Positions 1-6,286 of a DNA stretch of 9,587 nt are shown one piece after another (positions within the stretch are counted from its first letter, which is position 1; each line of letters starts with the position of its first letter). Origin of the DNA: JARRRL01 sp037380725 (GTDB taxonomy: Bacteria; Pseudomonadota; Gammaproteobacteria; Pseudomonadales; JANQJO01); the NCBI GenBank assembly GCA_037380725.1, contig JARRRL010000235.1:1-9587 (forward strand), given 5' to 3'. The notes under the pieces were generated by a model, which searched no databases, was not told the origin of the DNA, and saw nothing but the letters and a program-made list of their open reading frames with translations. The translations under genes and the position numbers were made by a program.

Positions 1-106
1 CCGCACAGCTGCACTCAGGTCGCTCCCAAATCGACACACACATCGCCGTTAAAGAAAAACACCACAGCGATAATATGATACGATCTAGGAATGTAAAGTT
101 AAGCAT
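1..106 (-). CDS. possible divergent gene start, partial at left edge, hydrophobic N-terminus
   Basis: A minus-strand frame opens with ATG at 106-104 and stays open to the window edge (35 residues). In-frame stops lie upstream, the nearest at 146-148. The residues form a signal-anchor-like stretch (around RIILSLWCFSLTAMCVSIW) followed by a Cys-containing segment. A membrane or secreted protein divergent from the ATPase gene would fit, and it would leave 107-280 as a shared promoter region. No convincing Shine-Dalgarno precedes the ATG, and too little is visible to recognise a family. Other frames are also open here, so this is only a candidate. Confidence 0.22.
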   Translation of the reverse strand, partial: MLNFTFLDRIILSLWCFSLTAMCVSIWERPECSCA

Positions 107-280
107 CTTTCGACCGAACTTTTGTGATGCGCTAAGCCAAATTGATTAAGCACTCAATATCTATCGTATTGATCATAAATTGTTTTGTTGTTTTCCGAAA
201 AGCAAAGCAAATAACATAAGACTAAAATTCTCTTTATCGATCATGCTGGTTAATCAATTACCCAGAATGGATGCGCCCCC
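107..280. other. AT-rich intergenic region upstream of the AAA+ ATPase gene
   Basis: This stretch has stops in all frames and is clearly richer in A and T than the genes. It must hold the promoter of the ATPase gene and perhaps that of a divergent gene on the left. A TAAAAT hexamer at 223-228 resembles a -10 box, and TTGATT (142-147) and TTGATC (169-174) resemble -35 boxes. None are spaced correctly as pairs, so I do not assign a promoter. No RNA gene or clear operator is seen. Confidence 0.5.
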
Positions 281-1786
281 ATGCCAGACCTACACGATTT
301 GTCATTACTGATTCGCTTGAACACCACACTCATTGTGATCGAATCGGACGAAGAATCTCGCATTATTAGCCTCTTAACGCGCATTGCTATTCATCGCCAC
401 AGAACCTTGTACCGCTGGACCTGCACGCAAGGTCTCCGACGTACGGAAATCAGCGACGCGCCTGCCGAACCGTCCTCTCAAGATCCCGAAGAAGCGCTCG
501 CCGCGCTCGCCACATTCACCTATCCAAGCATCATTGTCTTTTGTGATTTCCATCCTTTTATTGAGAACGCGCCTCGTATCGTGCGACGCATCAAGGAAAT
601 CGCTATGGGGGAAGCGGGTCAACACACGCTAATCTTCATCAGTCACGCGTTTGAGATACCCGCAGAATGGCGCGCACTGGCCGTACAGTTCTCCCTCCGC
701 TTACCCACTGACGAACAATTGCGTAAAATCATTCGAGAAGAAGCGGCACGTTGGTCTCAAGCCCACTGTGGCCAGAAAGTCAAAGCCGACATGAAAACCG
801 TACACGTTGTCGTAGAAAATTTACGGGGCCTCAGTCATTCCGATGCTCGAAAAATCGCTCGGAGCATTATTGAAAACGATGGCGCCATCACCGTGGAAGA
901 CATTGATCACCTGAACAAAGCCAAATTCAAATTGTTAGATAAAGAAGGCCTGCTGCATTACGTATATCAAACCGGTCATTTTGGTGAGGTGGCGGGTTTG
1001 CGCCACCTCAAAGCTTGGTTGAAACCGCGAAGCGAGTATTTCAAAATGATGCGCGCCAATGGGCGCAGCAACGGCGAAGCAAAACCAAACCTAGACCCAC
1101 CAAAAGGAGTGCTCTTGCTCGGCGTGCAGGGCAGTGGAAAATCCTTAGCCGCAAAAGCCATAGCGGGTTTGTTTAAACTGCCGCTGTTGCGACTGGACTT
1201 TGCAGCCCTGTTCAACAAATACATCGGTGAAACCGAAAAGAATCTACGGGAATGCCTCCACTTAGCGGACAACATGAACCCATGCGTACTATGGATCGAT
1301 GAGATTGAGAAAGGTCTCTGCACCCAATCACAAGACAGCGGCACCGCTCAGCGCATCTTGGGTACTTTTTTGACGTGGATGTCCGAGCGAAACGAAGCCG
1401 TATTTTTGGTTGCCACCAGCAACAACATTCACGACTTACCCGCCGAGCTGCTGCGCAAAGGCCGCTTCGATGAAATCTTTTTTGTTGATCTACCCAACAG
1501 GGATACCCGCATCGAAATAATACGCATCCATCTGGAAAAACGCCACCTGGCAACCACAAATTTTGATCTCATCCACTTGGCTGAACTGTGCCAAGGTTTT
1601 TCAGGCGCGGAAATCGAAGAGATCATTGTATCAGGTTTGTATCACGCGCAAGCGGAGCACACCACGCTGACCACTGAAAAGCTCACCGAAATCATCGACC
1701 GCACTCGCCCATTGTCTGTGGTCATGGCCGAACAAATTAACGCCTTGCGCAATTGGGCTGCGCACCGAACCGTTGCCGCTGATTGA
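281..1786 (+). CDS. Ycf46-type AAA+ family ATPase
   Basis: A 501-residue cytoplasmic AAA+ ATPase of the Ycf46 type, full length for the family. The N-terminal part (residues 1 to about 150) begins in the family style, with MPDLHDLSLLIR followed by a TLIVIESDEE strand. The ATPase module follows: Walker A GVQGSGKS (281-288), Walker B VLWIDE (336-341), a sensor-1 region ATSNN (379-383), Arg-finger candidates R392 and R395 in LLRKGRFDE, and a C-terminal lid with the sensor-2-like FSGAEIEE (440-447). Ycf46 is best known from plastid and cyanobacterial genomes, where it has been linked to carbon utilisation; related proteins occur in many proteobacteria with no settled substrate. The ATG at 281 is chosen because the nearby upstream ATGs (267, 271) are out of frame; no strong ribosome binding site is visible. 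It stands alone, is closed by a hairpin, and no neighbour hints at a partner. Confidence 0.93.
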   Translation: MPDLHDLSLLIRLNTTLIVIESDEESRIISLLTRIAIHRHRTLYRWTCTQGLRRTEISDAPAEPSSQDPEEALAALATFTYPSIIVFCDFHPFIENAPRIVRRIKEIAMGEAGQHTLIFISHAFEIPAEWRALAVQFSLRLPTDEQLRKIIREEAARWSQAHCGQKVKADMKTVHVVVENLRGLSHSDARKIARSIIENDGAITVEDIDHLNKAKFKLLDKEGLLHYVYQTGHFGEVAGLRHLKAWLKPRSEYFKMMRANGRSNGEAKPNLDPPKGVLLLGVQGSGKSLAAKAIAGLFKLPLLRLDFAALFNKYIGETEKNLRECLHLADNMNPCVLWIDEIEKGLCTQSQDSGTAQRILGTFLTWMSERNEAVFLVATSNNIHDLPAELLRKGRFDEIFFVDLPNRDTRIEIIRIHLEKRHLATTNFDLIHLAELCQGFSGAEIEEIIVSGLYHAQAEHTTLTTEKLTEIIDRTRPLSVVMAEQINALRNWAAHRTVAAD

Positions 1787-1787
1787 A

Positions 1788-1827
1788 AATCAAGAAACCA
1801 CTCCGTTTAACGGGCGGTTTCTTGATT
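1788..1827 (+). terminator. strong hairpin, likely terminator between convergent genes
   Basis: A perfect 12-bp inverted repeat, AATCAAGAAACC (1788-1799) and GGTTTCTTGATT (1816-1827), encloses a 16-base loop that itself holds a short CCG/CGG pair. It begins two bases after the ATPase stop codon. T-rich sequence follows on the plus strand (1829-1860), and TTTTC follows directly on the minus strand, so it could end transcripts from both sides. It lies between the ATPase gene and the convergent beta-helix gene. There is no uninterrupted T tract, so efficiency is uncertain. Confidence 0.7.
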
Positions 1828-1867
1828 CTGGTCTTCACTTTTGTTTTCACAGTGGTCTTAACAACAA

Positions 1868-3073
1868 CTAATCCGTAAAACGCGTCCAACCCGCTAACCA
1901 CGTTCGCTTCGCTTGGGCTGGTACCGCACCGATATACTGCGCCCCGTCATCCCAAAACTCACCTTGGACTGGTTTTGAAGCCACCTCACGCTGTAAAAGA
2001 TCGAGATGTCGTGGCGAAAAGTTATGCTTTGCCAGCATTCTAGCACTTAAACCCGGATTCAGGCCCAGTCGCACGCGCTCGGTATTTGAAAAATAAGCCT
2101 TTTCATCAAAGCCTTTGTCATCGTCCGTGTTTCGCTCATCCTGAAAGAACATATTGCCGTCTTTTCCCGTGTTAAATATCATTAACGCCTTGAAAGTCAA
2201 CACGCCACGCCGTGCATTTTGCGCCGATTCCGCTCCGCGAATATCAATCGCCTCAGCGGAGAATCCCGTCAATAAGACGTTTTCAAAATGTCCACCCGTT
2301 CCTCGCCGCAACACGATACCCCGTTGCGCTTTATCTTTACTGAAGCCGCCCACTAAAGTCAGGTTAGCCAGAGTCGGTTCAGACCGAGGATAAGACGCTA
2401 AATCATTATCGTGGCTATCGCCTTCAATGGCATTATCACCACGATCAACATCCTGTTGAACGACCATAAATTGGACGCGACCATGCCAGCCTTTATCCCA
2501 GTCCAAACCATCATCACCCGCTCCCGTAATGACAATATTTTTTAAATCCACGCCACCACCAAATAACTCAATCCCATCGTCCATCGCTTTGTGCACTTGC
2601 ACGTTGTGGATCACGGTATTCGTGCCACAAGCCCCCAAAGTCAGACCATTTAATTCGTTATTCGCGTGCAAGGCAAAGCCAGCGTATTCAATGCGCACAT
2701 ATTCCAAAACACCACAACTGCTGTTTTCAACGTTCCCACCATATTGCCCTCGCACTTCCGATGGATCGATGCCTTCAATCTGCGCACTGATTTCATTCAT
2801 CGACGCATTGCCCAATAGAACAACCCCACCCCAATCCCCAGGCTGACGTAAACGCTTTTCAGCCGAGCTGGTAAAAACGATCGGTTTTGATTTTGTACCG
2901 CGCGCCAACAACTGACTGCCACGCGTAACCACCAGCGCTGAGCCCGGTGTGCCTTTTATGGTGACGCCAGCGTCGATGGACAACACAGCGCCTTCGCTAA
3001 CATAGATGATGCCTTCCAGCACATAGACTTGCCCAGCCTGCCATTTCTCATTGGATACAATATCCTGCTTCAC
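1868..3073 (-). CDS. right-handed beta-helix protein, signal peptide missing, possibly 5'-disrupted
   Basis: A 401-residue right-handed parallel beta-helix protein resembling the large family of secreted or lipoprotein-type proteins. Diagnostic segments are an opening strand pair with EGIIYVSEGAVLSIDAG (20-36), SALVVTRGSQLLARGT plus KPIVFTS (45-69), GDWGGVVLLG (79-88), VRIEYAGF (126-133), NELNGLTLG (139-147), KAMDDGIELFGG (162-173), GAGDDGLDWDKGWHGRVQF (184-202) and the closing YIGAVPAQ...WLAGWTRF. Ligand and function are unknown; some relatives sit on the cell surface. The odd point is the start. The only in-frame start is GTG at 3073, which lands at the first beta strand, so the usual signal peptide is absent. 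The open frame continues upstream only to a stop at 3107-3109. No good Shine-Dalgarno precedes the GTG. Just upstream, 17 bp away in another frame, is a 129-residue ORF ending in a proline-rich tail. A frameshifted fusion, a truncation or a cytoplasmic variant are all possible. Confidence 0.8.
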   Translation of the reverse strand: MKQDIVSNEKWQAGQVYVLEGIIYVSEGAVLSIDAGVTIKGTPGSALVVTRGSQLLARGTKSKPIVFTSSAEKRLRQPGDWGGVVLLGNASMNEISAQIEGIDPSEVRGQYGGNVENSSCGVLEYVRIEYAGFALHANNELNGLTLGACGTNTVIHNVQVHKAMDDGIELFGGGVDLKNIVITGAGDDGLDWDKGWHGRVQFMVVQQDVDRGDNAIEGDSHDNDLASYPRSEPTLANLTLVGGFSKDKAQRGIVLRRGTGGHFENVLLTGFSAEAIDIRGAESAQNARRGVLTFKALMIFNTGKDGNMFFQDERNTDDDKGFDEKAYFSNTERVRLGLNPGLSARMLAKHNFSPRHLDLLQREVASKPVQGEFWDDGAQYIGAVPAQAKRTWLAGWTRFTD

Positions 3074-3090
3074 AATGTGTTCTTTAACCG

Positions 3091-3480
3091 CTAAATCTGT
3101 CTGCGTCTATCGCCAGTCATCGAAGCGGTTTCCGCCACCTCTCGCTGCGGCAATCGCGGCGATGGTGCCGGTGGCGTTAGCGCCTTTTTGGGTAAAACTC
3201 TGACATTGCTTTGCGCATGGTTGCTGATTAATTGCCCTTCCAAGTTGGCGTCATGAATACGCTGCGCCAATTCTCTCACACGCTTGCAGTTGGCATTTAA
3301 CGCCATGGCAATTATTTCAGCACGATAAGCTGGATCCACCAACAACATATTAAAGTGGACATGAGGAACTTCTAGCGACAATTTATTATCGGACAGATGC
3401 TTGAGCTTCCACAGTAAATCAATCGCTTCAGCTCGGGAAATACCACTATGAATTGCTTGAGATCCTTTCAATGCATTCAC
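3091..3480 (-). CDS. unrecognised 129-residue protein, helical N-half and Pro-rich tail
   Basis: I do not recognise the family. Residues 10-85 look like a compact alpha-helical domain (for example SRAEAIDLLWKLKHL at 15-29 and RVRELAQRIHDANLEG at 67-82). Residues about 88-129 are a linker-like tail rich in Pro and basic residues (LTPPAPSPRLPQREVAE). There is no signal peptide or membrane segment. The start is GTG at 3480, with an in-frame TAA two codons upstream (3484-3486) and only a weak GAAG as ribosome binding site. It lies about 105 bases downstream of a good promoter. The beta-helix ORF follows 17 bp after its stop in a different frame, so it is either the first gene of a two-gene unit or the N-terminal part of a protein split by a frameshift near 3094-3106. 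The linker-like tail favours the second view but does not prove it. Confidence 0.55.
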   Translation of the reverse strand: MNALKGSQAIHSGISRAEAIDLLWKLKHLSDNKLSLEVPHVHFNMLLVDPAYRAEIIAMALNANCKRVRELAQRIHDANLEGQLISNHAQSNVRVLPKKALTPPAPSPRLPQREVAETASMTGDRRRQI

Positions 3481-3483
3481 CTC

Positions 3484-3525
3484 TTACTTCAAAAAAACAT
3501 CCAAATGTAAAACATCCTGTTTCAC
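3484..3525 (-). CDS. possible 13-codon leader ORF or disrupted true start of the 129-residue gene
   Basis: A GTG at 3525 preceded by AAGGATGAGG begins a mini-ORF, MKQDVLHLDVFLK, ending with TAA at 3484-3486. It is in the same frame as the 129-residue ORF, whose GTG comes three bases later. Two readings fit: a short leader peptide whose translation is coupled to the next gene, which has a poor ribosome binding site of its own; or the original start of that gene, interrupted by a nonsense codon. The ribosome binding site is better here than at 3480. The ORF is short, so chance remains possible. Confidence 0.25.
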   Translation of the reverse strand: MKQDVLHLDVFLK

Positions 3526-3595
3526 ACAACCTCATCCTTATGACCTTGCTGATCAGTCCTCCCGTTTATTTATTTGGTAACGAGTGTAGTCGCTC

Positions 3596-3624
3596 ATTAT
3601 TTTTTTGCCGATTTATTTTTTCAA
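3596..3624 (-). promoter_or_regulatory. sigma70-type promoter for the 129-residue/beta-helix unit
   Basis: On the minus strand, TTGAAA (3624-3619) and AATAAT (3601-3596) are separated by 17 bases. Each matches the sigma70 consensus at five of six positions, and the surroundings are very A+T rich. Transcription would begin near 3588, giving a leader of about 105 bases before the GTG at 3480. A second TTGAAA at 3632-3627 is not correctly spaced. The promoter lies in the gap after the nitroreductase gene, so the downstream genes can be expressed independently of it. Confidence 0.6.
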
Positions 3625-3665
3625 CTTTTCAACAGGATACGGTTCTCTTAAAACTGGACATGCCC

Positions 3666-4262
3666 TCACACCCACGCCTGCGGCTTCCCCCCCGACCAGC
3701 GTTGCGTCACCTGAGTCACTGACTGAATGGAGCGTTTTGGCACCTCACCCGCTGCTGTACCCACATACACAAAAGCAATAATCTCTTCTGATTCGCTCAA
3801 GCCCAAGCCCCGCTTCACCACCGCATCGTACGCCATCGGACCAGTCCGCCAATACGTGCCAAATCCCGCTGCTTCAGCAAGCAATATCAGATTTTGCACG
3901 GCGCAGCCAACCGCCACTTGACGTTCAACGGGTGGAATGGCGTGATCTTTTTCGATGTTGGCCACCACCGTCACAATCATCGGCGCGCGATGTGGTTGCT
4001 GGCGCAAGGTGTTCAAGCGACTCGGATTCGCTTGTCCCTTGATCGTTTCCGCTTCCACAAATAATTCACCCAAGGCATCCAGCCCATCCCCCTCAATCAC
4101 AATAAAGCGCCACGGCTGCACTCGTCCGTGATCGGGTGCGTGGATGGCCGCCGTAATCATACGCGCCACAACAGCCGCATCCGGGGCGGGTGAAACCAGC
4201 TTCGGATATGAACGGCGATTCACGATGACTTTTTCAATATTTACACTTGTCTCAATATTCAT
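3666..4262 (-). CDS. YdjA-type nitroreductase family FMN oxidoreductase
   Basis: A 198-residue flavoprotein of the nitroreductase superfamily, YdjA subgroup (minimal single-domain enzymes that bind FMN and use NAD(P)H). Visible marks are NRRSYPKL (15-22) with Arg and Ser for the FMN phosphate, HAPDHGRVQPWRF (41-53), the helix VERQVAVGCAVQNLILLAEAAG (112-133, hydrophobic core) and YWRTGP (137-142), then the C-terminal strand IIAFVYVGTAAGE. The natural substrate of YdjA-like enzymes is not settled; quinones and nitro compounds are reduced in vitro by relatives. The start at ATG 4262 is preferred over the in-frame GTG at 4283 because AAGGAAG lies six bases before it. It follows the membrane-protein gene by 27 bp and is probably co-transcribed. 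All expected motifs are intact. Confidence 0.92.
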   Translation of the reverse strand: MNIETSVNIEKVIVNRRSYPKLVSPAPDAAVVARMITAAIHAPDHGRVQPWRFIVIEGDGLDALGELFVEAETIKGQANPSRLNTLRQQPHRAPMIVTVVANIEKDHAIPPVERQVAVGCAVQNLILLAEAAGFGTYWRTGPMAYDAVVKRGLGLSESEEIIAFVYVGTAAGEVPKRSIQSVTQVTQRWSGGKPQAWV

Positions 4263-4268
4263 GCATGG

Positions 4269-4275
4269 CTTCCTT
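4269..4275 (-). promoter_or_regulatory. ribosome binding site deciding the nitroreductase start
   Basis: AAGGAAG on the minus strand ends six bases before ATG 4262. The alternative GTG at 4283 would lie upstream of this element, so the shorter protein is favoured. Confidence 0.7.
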
Positions 4276-4289
4276 GCACTCACATAACG

Positions 4290-5279
4290 TCACTTTTTTT
4301 TAACCTCAGATTTAAGCAAGTCTATCAAGCTTATTAATACATTTTCAATTAGTTGGCTGGCTTGCCCGCTGGGTTCACTGATATTTACAAATAACACATC
4401 TAAGGCCTCATGTATCAAACTCGCTGCGTCATCACTATGCAAATCTGACGCCAATCTATGCAAAACCCCATGTGTAATATCTGCAATCGAATTTTCCAAG
4501 GAATCGATCAAATAAGCACCTAATACAGGCGTCTTCGCCAAACGCGCTAATTCCGCATTATCCTGTATTGCGTGACGCACCAAATGCTGAATGTAGTGCG
4601 CCACCGCTTCTTGCCGTCTCAAATAACTGCGTTCCAGCACTGTCCTCAGCTGATGGCTCAGCCATTGCCCCAACAGATCGCGGTTCGGACCCAATACATC
4701 AATCATCATGCGGTGTGTCACGGGATTCCCGGCTCGAATTTCTGCCTCGATCCCGTCCAGTACACGCAGCACCACCCGATCCGACACCTCTTCGACTAAG
4801 GCCAAGAAATACGTATGCAGAAATCGATACAAGAAGGTTTGGGAAAAATCCAAAATTTGGTATCGCTGCAGACGGTACAATAAAGACACAATCCGAAATA
4901 AGCGCAACAGATGAAAGCTCGGCAGTGGAATACTCCCTAAAACATCGTACCAATGTACAAACGGATAGAACCACCACCGGTAATAGGTTTTCTTAACAAT
5001 ACTGCCCCCCCAACGGCAGACGATTTCCGTCACGTAAATCGCCACGAAGATCAGATCCCATTGCAGAAAAATGGTGTGAAAATTTTTACCGTAAATATTA
5101 TGAAATCTGGGTAAGGCGCTTGCCCACACGGTATTGATGAACGGCTGCTCGTATAACGCATCCAGCAAGAACCAACTTAAATTTACACTGACAAGAAATA
5201 GCATGACCAGGTCCCACAATACCGGGACGGCGTAATGACTGCGCAAAAGTTGCCGCACATTGAGTCGAATCCCTGTCAT
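4290..5279 (-). CDS. voltage-sensor-like membrane protein without pore, long cytoplasmic tail
   Basis: A 329-residue inner-membrane protein with an N-terminal four-helix region like the S1-S4 voltage sensor of ion transporters. S1 is at about 19-42. S2 is at about 71-90, with acidic D75 and E85 and R89. S3 is at about 104-118, with the WYDVLGSIP motif (D112). S4 is at about 121-140, carrying R126, R129, R136 and R139 (LLRLFRIVSLLYRLQR). No S5, pore loop or selectivity filter follows; residues 145-329 look like soluble amphipathic helices ending in a KKK tail. Known families with isolated voltage sensors include proton channels and sensor-linked enzymes; this C-terminal domain is not one I recognise, so the protein could be a channel, a sensor or neither. 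The ATG at 5279 has an excellent ribosome binding site (AAGGGG, seven bases away). The nitroreductase gene follows 27 bp downstream. The next gene upstream ends 96 bp before it, with a hairpin between. Confidence 0.75.
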   Translation of the reverse strand: MTGIRLNVRQLLRSHYAVPVLWDLVMLFLVSVNLSWFLLDALYEQPFINTVWASALPRFHNIYGKNFHTIFLQWDLIFVAIYVTEIVCRWGGSIVKKTYYRWWFYPFVHWYDVLGSIPLPSFHLLRLFRIVSLLYRLQRYQILDFSQTFLYRFLHTYFLALVEEVSDRVVLRVLDGIEAEIRAGNPVTHRMMIDVLGPNRDLLGQWLSHQLRTVLERSYLRRQEAVAHYIQHLVRHAIQDNAELARLAKTPVLGAYLIDSLENSIADITHGVLHRLASDLHSDDAASLIHEALDVLFVNISEPSGQASQLIENVLISLIDLLKSEVKKK

Positions 5280-5312
5280 AACACTTCCCCTTACTTTCGT
5301 GATGGCAGCACG

Positions 5313-5329
5313 ATGGCGACAATCGCCAT
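5313..5329. repeat. perfect inverted repeat upstream of the membrane-protein gene
   Basis: ATGGCGA (5313-5319) and TCGCCAT (5323-5329) form a 7-bp stem with a three-base loop, 33 bases upstream of the ATG of the voltage-sensor-like gene and 47 bases after the stop of the upstream ORF. It could be a weak terminator for the upstream gene, an RNA hairpin in the leader or an operator. There is no T tract on either side. Confidence 0.45.
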
Positions 5330-5375
5330 TCTCAGCGCAACGGAAAATGTTACCGGTACTTCGCTCAAAATACCA

Positions 5376-6089
5376 TCACGCCAGCAAGGCGCCTAGAAGC
5401 AAGCAAGAGTAAGAGTAAGAGTAAGAGTAAGAGTAAGAAGCAGACACGCACGAAGAGCGCATCTGCTGAACCAGCAAAGCGAAACGAGTGCCAACCACAT
5501 CGTTAAACGTGTTCAGAACAGCATCAGACAAACAATCCTTTTGCCCAGCCTGTATAACCGGTATAACGGGCAACTGCTCCCCCACAGCCACCATCGGATA
5601 TTGCAAGACCACTTCATCAAATGTACTCAACATCACGTGACAATCCACCCAACTCGACCCAACATCAAAGGTTAAAGATCGCATACCTGAAAAATAGCCT
5701 TGACGCAGCCGCTGCATCAAATCTGTCGTCACGGTAATCAGCGCTTGCGCTACCCGTTCCAGCCCGCCAAACAAGCCCCACGACGCCACAATTTCCATAT
5801 CCCAACAGTCACGCGTCACAGGAACCCAGATGGGCAAAAATTGATGCCCCTGCCCATCGTTGGCGTTATACTGCAAACCACTTTCAGTCACGGTTACAGA
5901 AATTCGATGTATCCTATCACTTCGTTGCACGCTCAAACCCCACCCCAGCAACCCACTTTTCAAACAACACAAACAACACAAACAACACAAAGCGCACACA
6001 GGCGTTCCAAAATAGCCTACAAACCAGTAGAAATCGATCAAAAAAGTAAGCCAAGCGCCTGCTATCGCTTTACGATAGCGCAAATCCAC
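5376..6089 (-). CDS. unrecognised protein with in-frame CCL and YS microsatellite repeats
   Basis: I do not recognise the family. From GTG at 6089 the frame gives 237 residues. A hydrophobic N-terminus (about 11-30) is followed by a Cys/Leu run made of CCL repeats (35-43), then a soluble core (about 54-214) with strand-rich segments such as RISVTVTESGLQYNAND and a helix VAQALITVTTDLMQRLRQG, then a Ser-Tyr repeat (217-228) and a hydrophobic tail (CLLLGALLA). Both repeats are DNA tandem repeats whose units (9 and 6 bases) keep the frame. The start is uncertain: GTG 6089 has no good ribosome binding site and an inverted repeat lies inside the first codons. GTG at 5930, preceded by GGGGTGGGG, would give a 184-residue protein without the hydrophobic and Cys-rich part. 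The core reads like real coding sequence. The repeats may be recent additions at both ends of an ancestral gene. Confidence 0.5.
   Translation of the reverse strand: MDLRYRKAIAGAWLTFLIDFYWFVGYFGTPVCALCCLCCLCCLKSGLLGWGLSVQRSDRIHRISVTVTESGLQYNANDGQGHQFLPIWVPVTRDCWDMEIVASWGLFGGLERVAQALITVTTDLMQRLRQGYFSGMRSLTFDVGSSWVDCHVMLSTFDEVVLQYPMVAVGEQLPVIPVIQAGQKDCLSDAVLNTFNDVVGTRFALLVQQMRSSCVSASYSYSYSYSYSCLLLGALLA
5405..5437. repeat. hexanucleotide tandem repeat (AAGAGT)5, coding for Ser-Tyr
   Basis: Five perfect AAGAGT units (5405-5434) plus a further AAG. On the minus strand they encode alternating Tyr and Ser near the C-terminus of the unrecognised protein. A change in copy number would lengthen or shorten the tail by two residues per unit without shifting the frame. 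Confidence 0.95.
5961..5991. repeat. 9-base tandem repeat (CAAACAACA)3, coding for CCL
   Basis: Three perfect CAAACAACA copies (5961-5987) followed by CAAA. In the minus-strand frame each unit encodes Cys-Cys-Leu, producing a Cys-rich run after the hydrophobic N-terminus. If translation begins at 5930 instead, the repeat lies in the leader rather than the protein. Confidence 0.95.
6061..6079. repeat. perfect inverted repeat at the start of the minus-strand ORF
   Basis: GCTATCG (6061-6067) and CGATAGC (6073-6079) form a 7-bp stem with a five-base loop. It overlaps codons 4-10 of the 237-residue ORF if that starts at 6089. A hairpin here would be easier to understand as part of an untranslated leader or operator, which supports a later start for that gene. 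Confidence 0.5.
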
Positions 6090-6151
6090 GCGCGCGCTGA
6101 ATCATAGGCAACATTTTTTCCATATCCTTTGATTTATCTGTAACTGCTTTG

Positions 6152-6169
6152 ATCTGTATCTGTATCTGC
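6152..6169. repeat. short hexamer repeat ATCTGT x3
   Basis: ATCTGT, ATCTGT, ATCTGC follow each other directly. Related TATCTGT and TTGATCTG words lie just upstream. It is non-coding and small, but adds to the unusual number of short tandem repeats in the window. Confidence 0.7.
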
Positions 6170-6255
6170 CACTGTCACTCAATATCAAAAAGCAATCATT
6201 TACGTACTATTTTCCAGATAATTCAACGCACCACAACGCACAATTAAATGAATAT

Positions 6256-6286
6256 CACAGCGTGAGACCACCGTCACAATGCTGTG
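6256..6286. promoter_or_regulatory. imperfect 10-bp hairpin or dyad upstream of the muramidase gene
   Basis: CACAGCGTGA (6256-6265) pairs with TCAC (6274-6277) and GCTGTG (6281-6286), with an eight-base loop and a three-base AAT bulge. It lies 140 bases before the muramidase ATG at 6426. It could be an operator, a leader hairpin or part of a small RNA; no T tract follows, so a terminator is unlikely. Confidence 0.4.

Noticed and set aside
3..149. Plus-strand open frame of 48 codons at the left edge, as the tail of an upstream gene
   Set aside because: No recognisable sequence, and several frames are open here. I could not tell it from chance.
3453..3722. Plus-strand open frame of 89 codons across the gap before the nitroreductase
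   Set aside because: It overlaps a good minus-strand promoter and the ends of two minus-strand genes, lacks a ribosome binding site and has no recognisable domain.
4568..4996. Plus-strand open frame of 142 codons inside the voltage-sensor-like gene
   Set aside because: Shadow of a well-supported minus-strand gene with an excellent ribosome binding site and clear membrane segments.
5405..5991. Repeats as a CRISPR array
   Set aside because: Units of 6 and 9 bases directly abut, with no spacers; they are microsatellites.
5700..6107. Plus-strand open frame of 135 codons opposite the unknown minus-strand ORF
   Set aside because: Its composition (many His, Gln, Arg and Pro) is that of a reverse-frame shadow, and it has no ribosome binding site. 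The minus frame has better protein-like hydrophobic patterning.
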